A stretch of 5,915 nucleotides of DNA from Actinomycetota bacterium (lineage in GTDB: Bacteria; Actinomycetota; Actinomycetes; Nanopelagicales; Nanopelagicaceae), in assembly GCA_016870855.1 (NCBI GenBank), contig VGAF01000072.1:1-5915 (forward strand). Direction: 5' to 3'. This document shows, piece after piece, positions 1 through 5,172 of the stretch. Every line of letters starts with the position of its first letter. The first letter of the stretch is position 1. Under the pieces are notes generated by a model that saw only the letters and a program-made list of their open reading frames with translations, searched no databases and was not told the DNA's origin. Made by a program: the position numbers and the translations under genes.

Positions 1-269
1 GTGCCTGCTCCGGGCACCGTGTAAATGTCTAGGTAGTAACGTTTTCTAGAGCGATCAGGATTTAGGGTTATGAAGCTTTCCCAGTTATCGCTATCTGGTG
101 ATTTTGTAAGTCTGGTCATTGCCGGATCAAAGAAGCCCTTGATGAACTCGCGGGCTTCAAGGTCTCCAATTCTTTTCTCTTTTGGGTTGAAGTATTGAAG
201 ATTTGCATTTGCGATGCCCTTGACTAGTTCAATATCGGCTTCCGTCGCAGGCCGCGAAGTTAGTGCCAC
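1..269 (-). CDS. Probable GNAT-type N-acetyltransferase, N-terminal part (runs off left edge)
   Basis: Reading leftward from a GTG at 269-267, the frame stays open for 89 codons to the window edge, so only the amino-terminal part is visible. The protein begins VALTSRPATEADIELVKG, which resembles the first strand and helix of GNAT acyltransferases (R-P-A-T-x-x-D). Further on there is a FDPAMTRL segment and then RYYLDIYTVPGAG, placed where two-domain GNATs carry the strand before the acetyl-CoA loop. The acetyl-CoA motif itself would lie outside the window, so the family call is a pattern-based inference. The GTG start was chosen because an in-frame TAG lies four codons upstream and because a TAGATT -10 box sits six bases before it, as expected for a leaderless mRNA. 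No Shine-Dalgarno sequence is evident. The substrate cannot be told. Confidence 0.55.
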   Translation of the reverse strand, partial: MALTSRPATEADIELVKGIANANLQYFNPKEKRIGDLEAREFIKGFFDPAMTRLTKSPDSDNWESFITLNPDRSRKRYYLDIYTVPGAG

Positions 270-275
270 CCCGTA

Positions 276-281
276 AATCTA
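276..281 (-). promoter_or_regulatory. Putative -10 box of a leaderless promoter for the leftward GNAT-like gene
   Basis: On the minus strand TAGATT is followed by six bases (TACGGG) and then the GTG start at 269. Transcription starting about seven bases after the -10 box would begin at or next to the start codon. No convincing -35 hexamer was found. The same spacing occurs before the genes at 803 and 2653. Confidence 0.45.
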
Positions 282-294
282 GTGGGTTAAGTAG

Positions 295-300
295 AAAAGG
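295..300 (+). promoter_or_regulatory. Weak ribosome binding site deciding the ATG at 311
   Basis: AAAAGG lies ten bases before the ATG at 311. It favours that start over an in-frame GTG at 263, which would place the start inside the divergent gene, and over the ATG at 329, which has no purine-rich stretch in front of it. Confidence 0.4.
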
Positions 301-310
301 CCCCTTGTTG

Positions 311-526
311 ATGTCAGAATTCCCGCCTATGGACCTGCAGACCTTCTTCTACTCGCTAATTGGCTTTACAGCCCTCATGGGATTTCGTGCTTGGCAGAAA
401 ATGGGAAGAACCTATTTGGACCCGGATGCGAAGAGTAGGAATAATCGCCGCGGCGAAGATGAGTTCTTTCGCTGGCTGATAGTTGTAACTGTTATCGCTG
501 TCCTTGTTTTTTCTTGGTACGCCTAG
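311..526 (+). CDS. Small two-helix membrane protein of unknown function (71 aa)
   Basis: I do not recognise this family. The 71-residue product has a hydrophobic segment at about residues 11-25 (FFYSLIGFTALMGF), a hydrophilic middle at about 26-54 rich in Arg, Lys and Asp/Glu, and a second strongly hydrophobic segment at about 55-70 (WLIVVTVIAVLVFSWY) that ends almost at the C terminus. By the positive-inside rule the charged loop should be cytoplasmic with both ends outside; this is inference. There is no cleavable signal peptide pattern and no catalytic motif. The gene is divergent from the GNAT-like gene, with 41 bases between the two starts, and convergent with the MFS remnant, whose stop lies 11 bases beyond its own. 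Its reality rests on the membrane-protein composition and the plausible start. A membrane anchor or accessory subunit is possible, but nothing shows it. Confidence 0.6.
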   Translation: MSEFPPMDLQTFFYSLIGFTALMGFRAWQKMGRTYLDPDAKSRNNRRGEDEFFRWLIVVTVIAVLVFSWYA

Positions 527-537
527 ACAATCCAGAG

Positions 538-789
538 TTATTTGTCGTTCTCCTGCGAGATAACGACAGACTCGTCGCCGATTTGAACAATTCGCTTAAA
601 CGAGACCACCACAACAATCAGAGAGATTAACCCTCCAACCAAATAGGGGAGTCGTAATCCCTCTCGTGCAACAAATCCACCGATAACGGATCCGATTGGC
701 ATGATTCCCCAAACAATGGTGCGACGCGCTCCATGGATACGTCCGTAGAGTTCGCGCGGAATTATGCTCTGGTAGACGCTCGCTTGGCT
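538..789 (-). pseudogene. 3' remnant of an MFS transporter (macrolide-efflux-like), truncated
   Basis: On the minus strand an 83-codon open stretch ends at a TAA (540-538). It reads SIIPRELYGRIHGARRT, then WGIMPIGSVIGGFVA, a LPYLVGG segment and a hydrophobic run LISLIVVVV, and closes with a charged tail. This matches the last two transmembrane helices and intervening loop of major facilitator drug exporters, where the pattern IxPxxLxGRxxxxxR followed by WGxxPxGxxxGG is typical. The frame is closed upstream by a TAG at 792-790, and the sequence beyond it, antisense to the GNAT gene at 803, no longer looks like a transporter. The first in-frame ATG (702-700) would give only about 54 residues. 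About 80% or more of a normal MFS protein of roughly 400 residues is missing, so a non-functional relic is the best reading. Confidence 0.75.
541..570. terminator. Hairpin between converging transcripts, possible bidirectional terminator
   Basis: TGTCGTT (543-549) pairs with AACGACA (562-568). An inner CTC/GAG stem (550-552 with 557-559) closes a CTGC loop, leaving a two-base bulge. A T-A pair (541/570) and a T-G wobble (542/569) extend the base. The hairpin starts 15 bases after the stop of the small membrane protein and covers the last codons of the MFS remnant. There is no T-run on either side, so it is not a textbook intrinsic terminator, although actinobacterial terminators often lack a strong U tract. 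Confidence 0.45.
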
Positions 790-790
790 C

Positions 791-796
791 TAGAGT
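791..796 (+). promoter_or_regulatory. Putative -10 box of a leaderless promoter for the GNAT gene at 803
   Basis: TAGAGT is followed by exactly six bases (TGAGGA) and then GTG at 803, which predicts transcription starting at the start codon. The GAGGAG string touches the GTG and is too close to act as a normal Shine-Dalgarno sequence. No clear -35 hexamer is visible. Confidence 0.45.
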
Positions 797-802
797 TGAG
801 GA

Positions 803-1498
803 GTGAAATTTGAAGTCATCACTGATTTTGAAGATGCTCTTGATTTCTTGAGCGATGATTCACGGGCTCTAAGACTATTTAAAACATGGATTCCCAGAGA
901 GAAATTCATTGAGCTTCTTTATTCTGAATCAGGCTTCTCAATTTACAGATCCGACTCGACCCCAATCGCCTTTTCGCTCGGAATCCAACCACCAATTCGT
1001 AGCTCTTGGATGAGATTGAATATTCAAAGAGGAGCAAAAGCGATTGAGAAGATAAATTCAAAGGAGAGGTCAGATTGGGAAACTTACTTTATTGACATAC
1101 CTAAAGAGGGTTTAGTTGGGCCTGATGCAAGAAGTAGAAGCGATGCAGAGATTGATTCATTTTTGAATTTGCATGCCCCAAAATCCTCGGTCTTCCCAGG
1201 AAACAGAGAAATTGTGAAATGGACATGTGTTGATGTTGAAGATGAATTGGCTGGTGTCGCTGCAATCTGTCGCTGGGAGTCTGGGGAGCACGTTGTGGTC
1301 TCGGTAGCAACGCATGCTCAAATGCGTGGCAAAGGAGTGGGTTTGAAAGTTATGGAACAAACTCTCAAGGTTGCCAAGCAAGAATCAATATCGAGTCTCT
1401 GTCTAGGCGTCGTCAGCGACAATAGCCCGGCAATTAAGCTCTATGAGAAGGCTGGATGGAAGCCACTCTTTAAGTTCACTAATCTGGAGCGTGATTGA
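803..1498 (+). CDS. GNAT family N-acetyltransferase (231 aa)
   Basis: The product has a GNAT acetyl-CoA binding domain in its C-terminal half. Residues about 164-184 hold the strand and P-loop of motif A (VVVSVATHAQMRGKGVG; the RGKGVG at 175-180 fits the Q/R-x-x-G-x-G/A signature). Residues 203-222 (VVSDNSPAIKLYEKAGWKPL) are motif B, with the usual N-x-x-A-x-x-L-Y-x-x-x-G-F/W pattern. The first 130 or so residues are not recognisable by eye and probably set substrate choice, which is unknown. The enzyme would act in the cytoplasm. The gene looks richer in AT than the core genes: two 60-base stretches counted by hand gave 38-40% GC, against 52% for one stretch in tldE. It abuts the MFS remnant, which suggests an acquired or rearranged segment. 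The GTG start fits the TAGAGT box six bases upstream. The following gene has its own apparent -10 box, so an operon is not required. Confidence 0.85.
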   Translation: MKFEVITDFEDALDFLSDDSRALRLFKTWIPREKFIELLYSESGFSIYRSDSTPIAFSLGIQPPIRSSWMRLNIQRGAKAIEKINSKERSDWETYFIDIPKEGLVGPDARSRSDAEIDSFLNLHAPKSSVFPGNREIVKWTCVDVEDELAGVAAICRWESGEHVVVSVATHAQMRGKGVGLKVMEQTLKVAKQESISSLCLGVVSDNSPAIKLYEKAGWKPLFKFTNLERD

Positions 1499-1554
1499 GC
1501 TTCATTAGTTAACGATAAATTCACTTTTCACTAGGTGGCGTTACCCTCAGGAAA

Positions 1555-1560
1555 TACTAT
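1555..1560 (+). promoter_or_regulatory. Putative -10 box for the aquaporin-arsC transcript
   Basis: TACTAT lies nine bases before the ATG at 1570. A start point about seven bases downstream would leave a leader of only two or three bases. The bases before the ATG (CTTCACCTA) contain no Shine-Dalgarno sequence, which supports a nearly leaderless mRNA. No convincing -35 box or ArsR-type dyad was seen between 1499 and 1555. Confidence 0.4.
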
Positions 1561-1569
1561 CTTCACCTA

Positions 1570-2223
1570 ATGCGCAAGCTTGTTGCAGAATTCACTGGAA
1601 CTGCTTTTATTACCGCAGCAGTCATCGGGTCGGCAATCATGGCGACGAATTGGACGAAAGACGGAGCGGTTTGGCTTCTAGTAAATATGGTGAGCACCGT
1701 ATCCGCACTTTATTTGTCCATAGTTTTATTTGCTTCAATCAGTGGAGCACATTTCAATCCCGTTGTAACACTTGTAAAGGCGATTCAACGTGAAATTGAG
1801 TGGCGGGGAGCATCTGAATATGTCTTAGCCCAAATCCTTGGGGCGACTTTTGGTGCCGGCTTGGCTCACTTCCTCTTTGATTATTCGATCTTAAGTATTT
1901 CAGAGATAGATCGCTTTGGAGCCAATATCTTTCTATCTGAATTGGTCGCAAGTTTTGGTCTAGTTCTAATCGTTATCGCAAGTTGGCGTAAATTCAAACT
2001 TCGTACTCGAGCATCACTAATCTCTCTTTGGATTGCATCGGCATACTTCTTTACTTCATCAACATCATTTGCCAATCCTGCGATTTCCTTAGGCAGAATG
2101 CTCACGCACTCATTGGCTGGACTTTCCCCTTCATCGTTCGGACTGTTTCTTCCCGCTCAAATCCTTGGGGGATTACTAGCCCTCGGCTTTGCAAACTACC
2201 TGGCTAGGAGTAAGAGTGAGTAA
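1570..2223 (+). CDS. MIP/aquaporin-family channel, likely arsenite channel (AqpS-like)
   Basis: This 217-residue membrane protein has the aquaporin layout: a first helix opening with AEFTGTAF (6-13), six predicted helices (about 5-25, 33-55, 82-103, 117-137, 147-165, 187-211) and two half-helices carrying NPA boxes. The first box is NPV (63-65, in SGAHFNPVVTL) and the second is NPA (169-171, in SFANPAISLGR). In water channels and most aquaglyceroporins the residue right after the second NPA is the selectivity-filter Arg; here it is Ile172, so the pore should be wider or less cation-repelling. The coding end overlaps the arsenate reductase start by 8 bases, indicating translational coupling. 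AqpS of Sinorhizobium meliloti and the channel-ArsC fusion proteins of Salinispora and Frankia are known arsenite exit channels, so the inferred job is downhill release of As(OH)3 made by the neighbour. Glycerol or another small neutral solute cannot be excluded from sequence alone. Confidence 0.85.
   Translation: MRKLVAEFTGTAFITAAVIGSAIMATNWTKDGAVWLLVNMVSTVSALYLSIVLFASISGAHFNPVVTLVKAIQREIEWRGASEYVLAQILGATFGAGLAHFLFDYSILSISEIDRFGANIFLSELVASFGLVLIVIASWRKFKLRTRASLISLWIASAYFFTSSTSFANPAISLGRMLTHSLAGLSPSSFGLFLPAQILGGLLALGFANYLARSKSE
2206..2210 (+). promoter_or_regulatory. Ribosome binding site for arsC, inside the channel gene
   Basis: AGGAG ends five bases before the GTG at 2216. It selects that GTG over the in-frame TTG at 2189 and lies within the last codons of the channel gene, so ribosomes finishing the channel would pass over it. 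Confidence 0.7.
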
Positions 2224-2614
2224 GAAACCAACCGTTCTTTTTGTCTGTGTGCACAACGCAGGACGCTCACAGATGGCCGCAGGATTTGTGGAGCATCACG
2301 GCGGCGGTCGAGTTGAGGTGCTTTCAGCAGGAAGCGCTCCAAAAGAGAGCATTAATCCGGTGGCAGTCGAGGCGATGCTGGAAAAAGGTATTGATATCGC
2401 TAATCGCAAACCAAAAGTGCTAACGAATGAGTCGGTGCAAGCAAGTGATGTTGTAATCACGATGGGATGCGGAGACGCTTGTCCCTTCTATCCGGGAAAG
2501 CGCTATGAGGATTGGGTACTTGAAGATCCTGCCGGTCAAAATCTTGAATTTGTAAGAAGGGTTCGCGACGAGATTGAGGCCCGAGTAAAGCAATTGTTAT
2601 CTGAAATTCTCTAG
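2216..2614 (+). CDS. arsC: Arsenate reductase, LMW protein-tyrosine-phosphatase type
   Basis: The 132-residue cytosolic protein reduces arsenate to arsenite. It opens with the phosphatase P-loop C-x5-R: Cys11 to Arg17 in VLFVCVHNAGRSQMAAGF, with Ser18 next to the Arg. The general-acid Asp of the fold is Asp104 in LEDPAGQ. Two more cysteines, Cys85 and Cys89, lie in MGCGDACP. This arrangement with the following FYPGKRYEDW resembles corynebacterial ArsC1/ArsC2, which use mycothiol and mycoredoxin, more than thioredoxin-linked Staphylococcus ArsC; electron donor choice is inference. The GTG at 2216 was chosen for its AGGAG and because VSKKPTVLFVC gives the normal family N terminus; a TTG at 2189 would add nine residues. 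It overlaps the channel gene by 8 bases and has no arsR beside it. A plain LMW tyrosine phosphatase is less likely given the cysteine pattern and the neighbour. Confidence 0.9.
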   Translation: MSKKPTVLFVCVHNAGRSQMAAGFVEHHGGGRVEVLSAGSAPKESINPVAVEAMLEKGIDIANRKPKVLTNESVQASDVVITMGCGDACPFYPGKRYEDWVLEDPAGQNLEFVRRVRDEIEARVKQLLSEIL

Positions 2615-2640
2615 CTTTAGGTTGAAATCACTCGCTGGCA

Positions 2641-2646
2641 TAGAAT
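2641..2646 (+). promoter_or_regulatory. Putative -10 box of a leaderless promoter for the zinc-ribbon/RNase HI unit
   Basis: TAGAAT is followed by six bases (CTCGCC) and then GTG at 2653. There is no purine-rich ribosome site before the GTG. A TTGAAA at 2622-2627 looks like a -35 box but is only 13 bases away, shorter than usual. The 38-base gap after arsC therefore seems to hold a promoter that separates this unit from the arsenic genes. Confidence 0.5.
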
Positions 2647-2652
2647 CTCGCC

Positions 2653-3381
2653 GTGAAGGCAACGAGGGAAGTCCAAGAGAAATTATTGGCCCTCCAGCAA
2701 TTAGATTCAGATTTGATTCAAATCAAGCACAAGATGAGCACCCTTCCTATTGCTCGCCAGTTTGATGAAGTATCAAAAGAGCTGGCCGCTAAGCAGGACT
2801 TGTTAGTCGCGGCTCAAACGGAGCGAGATGACATTAAACATGAGCTCTCTCGCGCTGAAGTTGATGTGGAGCAGGTTGTCTCTCGAATTGAGCGAGATGA
2901 GAAGCGACTCTCCTCGGGCCAGGGAAGCCCAAAGGAGTTAGAGCAACTTCAACATGAGATGGGATCTCTAGGTAAGCGTCGGGCTGAACTTGAAGAAGTC
3001 GAACTGGAGATCATGGTTCGAATTGAAGGCGTAGATTCTCGTATCAAAGAACTTGATGAAGAATGCAAAAACCTTGAGGCGCAAGTAAGTGATCTAAAGG
3101 CAAAAAAAGAAGACGAGTTAAGCTCTTTGGAGAGTTCAGTAAAGAGCACTACTGAAGCGCGAGCAGAGTTGGCCCCAAAAATCGATAGTGAACTTCTTGC
3201 GCTCTACGAGAAGGTTCGAGCAAGTGGAGATGGAATCGGAGCGGCGAAGTTAGTTGGCAATCAATGCATGGGGTGCCACTTAACGATGAATGCCGCAGAA
3301 CTTACTCGGGTCAAAGCTCTGGCAGACGATGAAGTAGTTCGATGCGAGGAGTGCCGACGTATCTTGATTAGGTTGGATTGA
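2653..3381 (+). CDS. Coiled-coil protein with C-terminal zinc ribbon (Rv2229c/CT398-like)
   Basis: The 242-residue product is mostly heptad-rich, charged helix: one arm at about residues 5-88, a turn at about 88-95 (SSGQGSPKE), and a returning arm at about 96-188 that starts with the family's KELEQLQHEM pattern. This predicts an antiparallel coiled-coil hairpin. The C terminus is a four-cysteine zinc ribbon, Cys205-x2-Cys208 (CMGC) and Cys231-x2-Cys234 (CEEC). The family is widespread in Actinobacteria and usually sits beside RNase HI. Its biochemical role is not established; nucleic-acid or protein binding by the ribbon is a guess. The Nif3-like gene that precedes it in Mycobacterium is absent; arsC stands there instead. 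The GTG start is preceded by TAGAAT at leaderless spacing. Its stop shares one base with the rnhA start (TGATG), so the two are co-translated. Confidence 0.88.
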   Translation: MKATREVQEKLLALQQLDSDLIQIKHKMSTLPIARQFDEVSKELAAKQDLLVAAQTERDDIKHELSRAEVDVEQVVSRIERDEKRLSSGQGSPKELEQLQHEMGSLGKRRAELEEVELEIMVRIEGVDSRIKELDEECKNLEAQVSDLKAKKEDELSSLESSVKSTTEARAELAPKIDSELLALYEKVRASGDGIGAAKLVGNQCMGCHLTMNAAELTRVKALADDEVVRCEECRRILIRLD

Positions 3382-3779
3382 TGTCGCGCCATTTCATGCT
3401 TTACGCAGATGGTGGCTCACGAGGAAACCCGGGCGAGGCAGCTTTCGGTGCTGTGATTAGTGAAGATGGAAAGGTCTTGGTTGAGCTATCCGAGCGAATC
3501 GGAATTGCAACAAATAACGTCGCCGAATACAGCGGATTGATAGCGGGATTAAGGGCGATAAATGAGTTAGACCCAAGCGCTCAAGTACTAGTGCGGATGG
3601 ATTCGAAGCTGATTGTGGAACAGATGAATGGAAATTGGAAGATTAAGAACCCTGAGATGCGCAAGATGGCCATTCAAGCAAAAGATGCTCATCCCGCTAA
3701 TTTGATTCGCTACGAATGGATTCCACGCGAATTGAACTCTGATGCTGATAGTTTGGTAAATCTCGCTTTAGATTCTTAG
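3381..3779 (+). CDS. rnhA: Ribonuclease HI, stand-alone
   Basis: This 132-residue enzyme cuts the RNA strand of RNA-DNA hybrids with two metal ions. The four catalytic carboxylates of the RNase H fold are all visible: Asp10 in YADGGSRGNPGEAAFG, Glu49 in TNNVAEYSGLIAGL, Asp74 in RMDSKLIVEQM, and Asp123 in RELNSDADSLVNLAL. The WKIKNPEM segment (86-93) matches the region before the last helix in actinobacterial and archaeal-type short RNases HI. In Mycobacterium the homologue (Rv2228c) is fused to a C-terminal CobC-like phosphatase; here the stop follows directly after the RNase H domain. The ATG at 3381 was preferred over the TTG at 3378 because it forms a TGATG overlap with the upstream stop and has AGG about eight bases upstream. 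The convergent tldE stop is 10 bases beyond, leaving no room for a terminator. Confidence 0.95.
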   Translation: MSRHFMLYADGGSRGNPGEAAFGAVISEDGKVLVELSERIGIATNNVAEYSGLIAGLRAINELDPSAQVLVRMDSKLIVEQMNGNWKIKNPEMRKMAIQAKDAHPANLIRYEWIPRELNSDADSLVNLALDS

Positions 3780-3789
3780 TCTTCGGTCG

Positions 3790-5172
3790 CTAATTACCTG
3801 GACTTACTGTTGACATATTGAACTCACCGATCACCATTGGAGGGACATGCATATGAGTTGCGTACTCCGCCCATTCGCGCGGCTGGGTCCACTCACTTGC
3901 TCCAGAAGCTTTAATTCTTGAGAGCGCATTTACCGGTGAATCATTCCAGCGGAAGTTGTTTGTCGCTCCTTGAACTTCGCCACCTTTAACGTAGTACACG
4001 CCGTCGCGAGTTAGTCCGGTAAGAAGGAGCGTATTGGGATCAACCATGCGGATGTACCAAAGCGTGGTGAGCAATAATCCGTTATCGACCTTCTTGATCA
4101 AACTCTCCAAGTTCCCGGATGCGCCAGCAACTTCCATAAAGTAGTTATCGCCCATTGGTGTAAATGGAAGTGAGGTTAACTCCGAAGAAGCACGCGTTTG
4201 GATAAGGCTCTGAAGAACTCCATCTTTCATCCAATCAACACGCACGCTCTTCTGGCCGTTATCGAAAATTGATCCAAGCGGGCTTGAGGCAGCGTGGGAG
4301 ATAAATGGCGAACCTGGAAGCAGTTTGTTGGAAGGATCGCTATAGAGATTTACCGGGACATTTGCGAGTTTTTCACCGACGCGAGTTCCGCCACCCTTTT
4401 TGGAGAAGACGCTCTGGCCTTCAAATGCATCACGCGCCGTTGATACCCAGACCATGTATGTGTAGAGATCTGCGATAGAGCCTGATGGAAAAATCGTGTC
4501 GTATTTTCCAGCTGGAAGATCGATCTTCTTTGCCTGCCACTCAAGGCGTTGCCGGATTGCTTTATCAATTGCGGCAACTGAGACATTTGAAAAGTCATGG
4601 GTTTCAATTCCTTCCCAAGTAGAGCGGGAACGCTCATGAGACTTTCCAGTCATCTCAACTCGGCCAATCGGAGAATCGTTACGAAGTCTCAAACCACCTT
4701 TAGAACCAACCCAGACTGTTGAATGAGTATGTTCGGCATAACCAAAGAGTTCGATCTTGTCGGCCACCGAACGTTGCATCATCTCGCCGAGATCTGGGGC
4801 AAATTTCTTGAATACATCCGGCCCGGTTGGATTGTGAGGAGCGCTCCAATCGCCGAGCGTTAAGTCTTTCGCTAGGGGGGCGTAATCATCGGCTGGGCCG
4901 GCGGCCTTTGCCGCTGAAATAGCTTCAGATAGAAGCGCATCAATATCTTTCTCGTCAACGTTTGTTCGGGTCACGCCACCGGCTGCCATCGATCCATCCA
5001 TAGCAACGAAAGCAAGGACCGTAACGCTACGTTCTTGGATTACACCGTTTGTAGTGAGAGTGCTACTTGCCCAACGTAAGTTTGCTTGGGTCTTATCTTT
5101 GACAATGACGATGCACTCATCACTTGTTGCACGTGCGAGTACCTTTTCGATTAAATCTTGCGCAGCGATCAT
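3790..5172 (-). CDS. tldE: TldE/PmbA, non-catalytic subunit of the TldD/TldE metallopeptidase
   Basis: The 460-residue product is close to the usual length of the PmbA/TldE family (about 450). Known members pair with TldD to form a heterodimeric zinc protease; in Escherichia coli it processes microcin B17 precursor and degrades the CcdA antitoxin. Family-like stretches include the early RWASSTLTTNGVIQ (33-46), LPAGKYDTIFPSGSIADL (219-236) and FSKKGGGTRVGEKL (256-269). There is no HExxxH anywhere, as expected for the E subunit, where TldD carries the metal site. The ATG at 5172 overlaps the tldD stop (ATGA) and has GGAGG at 5184-5180, seven bases upstream, so translation is coupled to tldD and expected stoichiometry is near equal. 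The frame is intact to the TAG at 3792-3790. No substrate peptide or toxin-antitoxin gene is seen nearby, so the natural target here is unknown. Confidence 0.92.
   Translation of the reverse strand: MIAAQDLIEKVLARATSDECIVIVKDKTQANLRWASSTLTTNGVIQERSVTVLAFVAMDGSMAAGGVTRTNVDEKDIDALLSEAISAAKAAGPADDYAPLAKDLTLGDWSAPHNPTGPDVFKKFAPDLGEMMQRSVADKIELFGYAEHTHSTVWVGSKGGLRLRNDSPIGRVEMTGKSHERSRSTWEGIETHDFSNVSVAAIDKAIRQRLEWQAKKIDLPAGKYDTIFPSGSIADLYTYMVWVSTARDAFEGQSVFSKKGGGTRVGEKLANVPVNLYSDPSNKLLPGSPFISHAASSPLGSIFDNGQKSVRVDWMKDGVLQSLIQTRASSELTSLPFTPMGDNYFMEVAGASGNLESLIKKVDNGLLLTTLWYIRMVDPNTLLLTGLTRDGVYYVKGGEVQGATNNFRWNDSPVNALSRIKASGASEWTQPREWAEYATHMHVPPMVIGEFNMSTVSPGN

Noticed and set aside
263..310. N-terminal extension of the small membrane protein from a GTG at 263
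   Set aside because: It would overlap the divergent gene's start and has no ribosome site; the ATG at 311 has AAAAGG upstream.
1508..1513. GTTAAC palindrome as an ArsR-type operator upstream of the channel gene
   Set aside because: The symmetry does not extend past six bases, and no ArsR gene is present.
1520..1532. Two TTCACT copies seven bases apart (1520-1525 and 1527-1532) as a regulator binding repeat
   Set aside because: Too short and too common in an AT-rich intergenic stretch; no third copy and no link to a -35 position.
2241..2423. Second open frame inside arsC on the same strand
   Set aside because: It overlaps the conserved ArsC P-loop coding sequence in another frame and its product looks random.
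3776..3793. Short inverted repeat TTAG/CTAA across the rnhA and tldE stops as a bidirectional terminator
   Set aside because: Only four pairs with a ten-base loop, which is expected by chance for two facing TAG stops.
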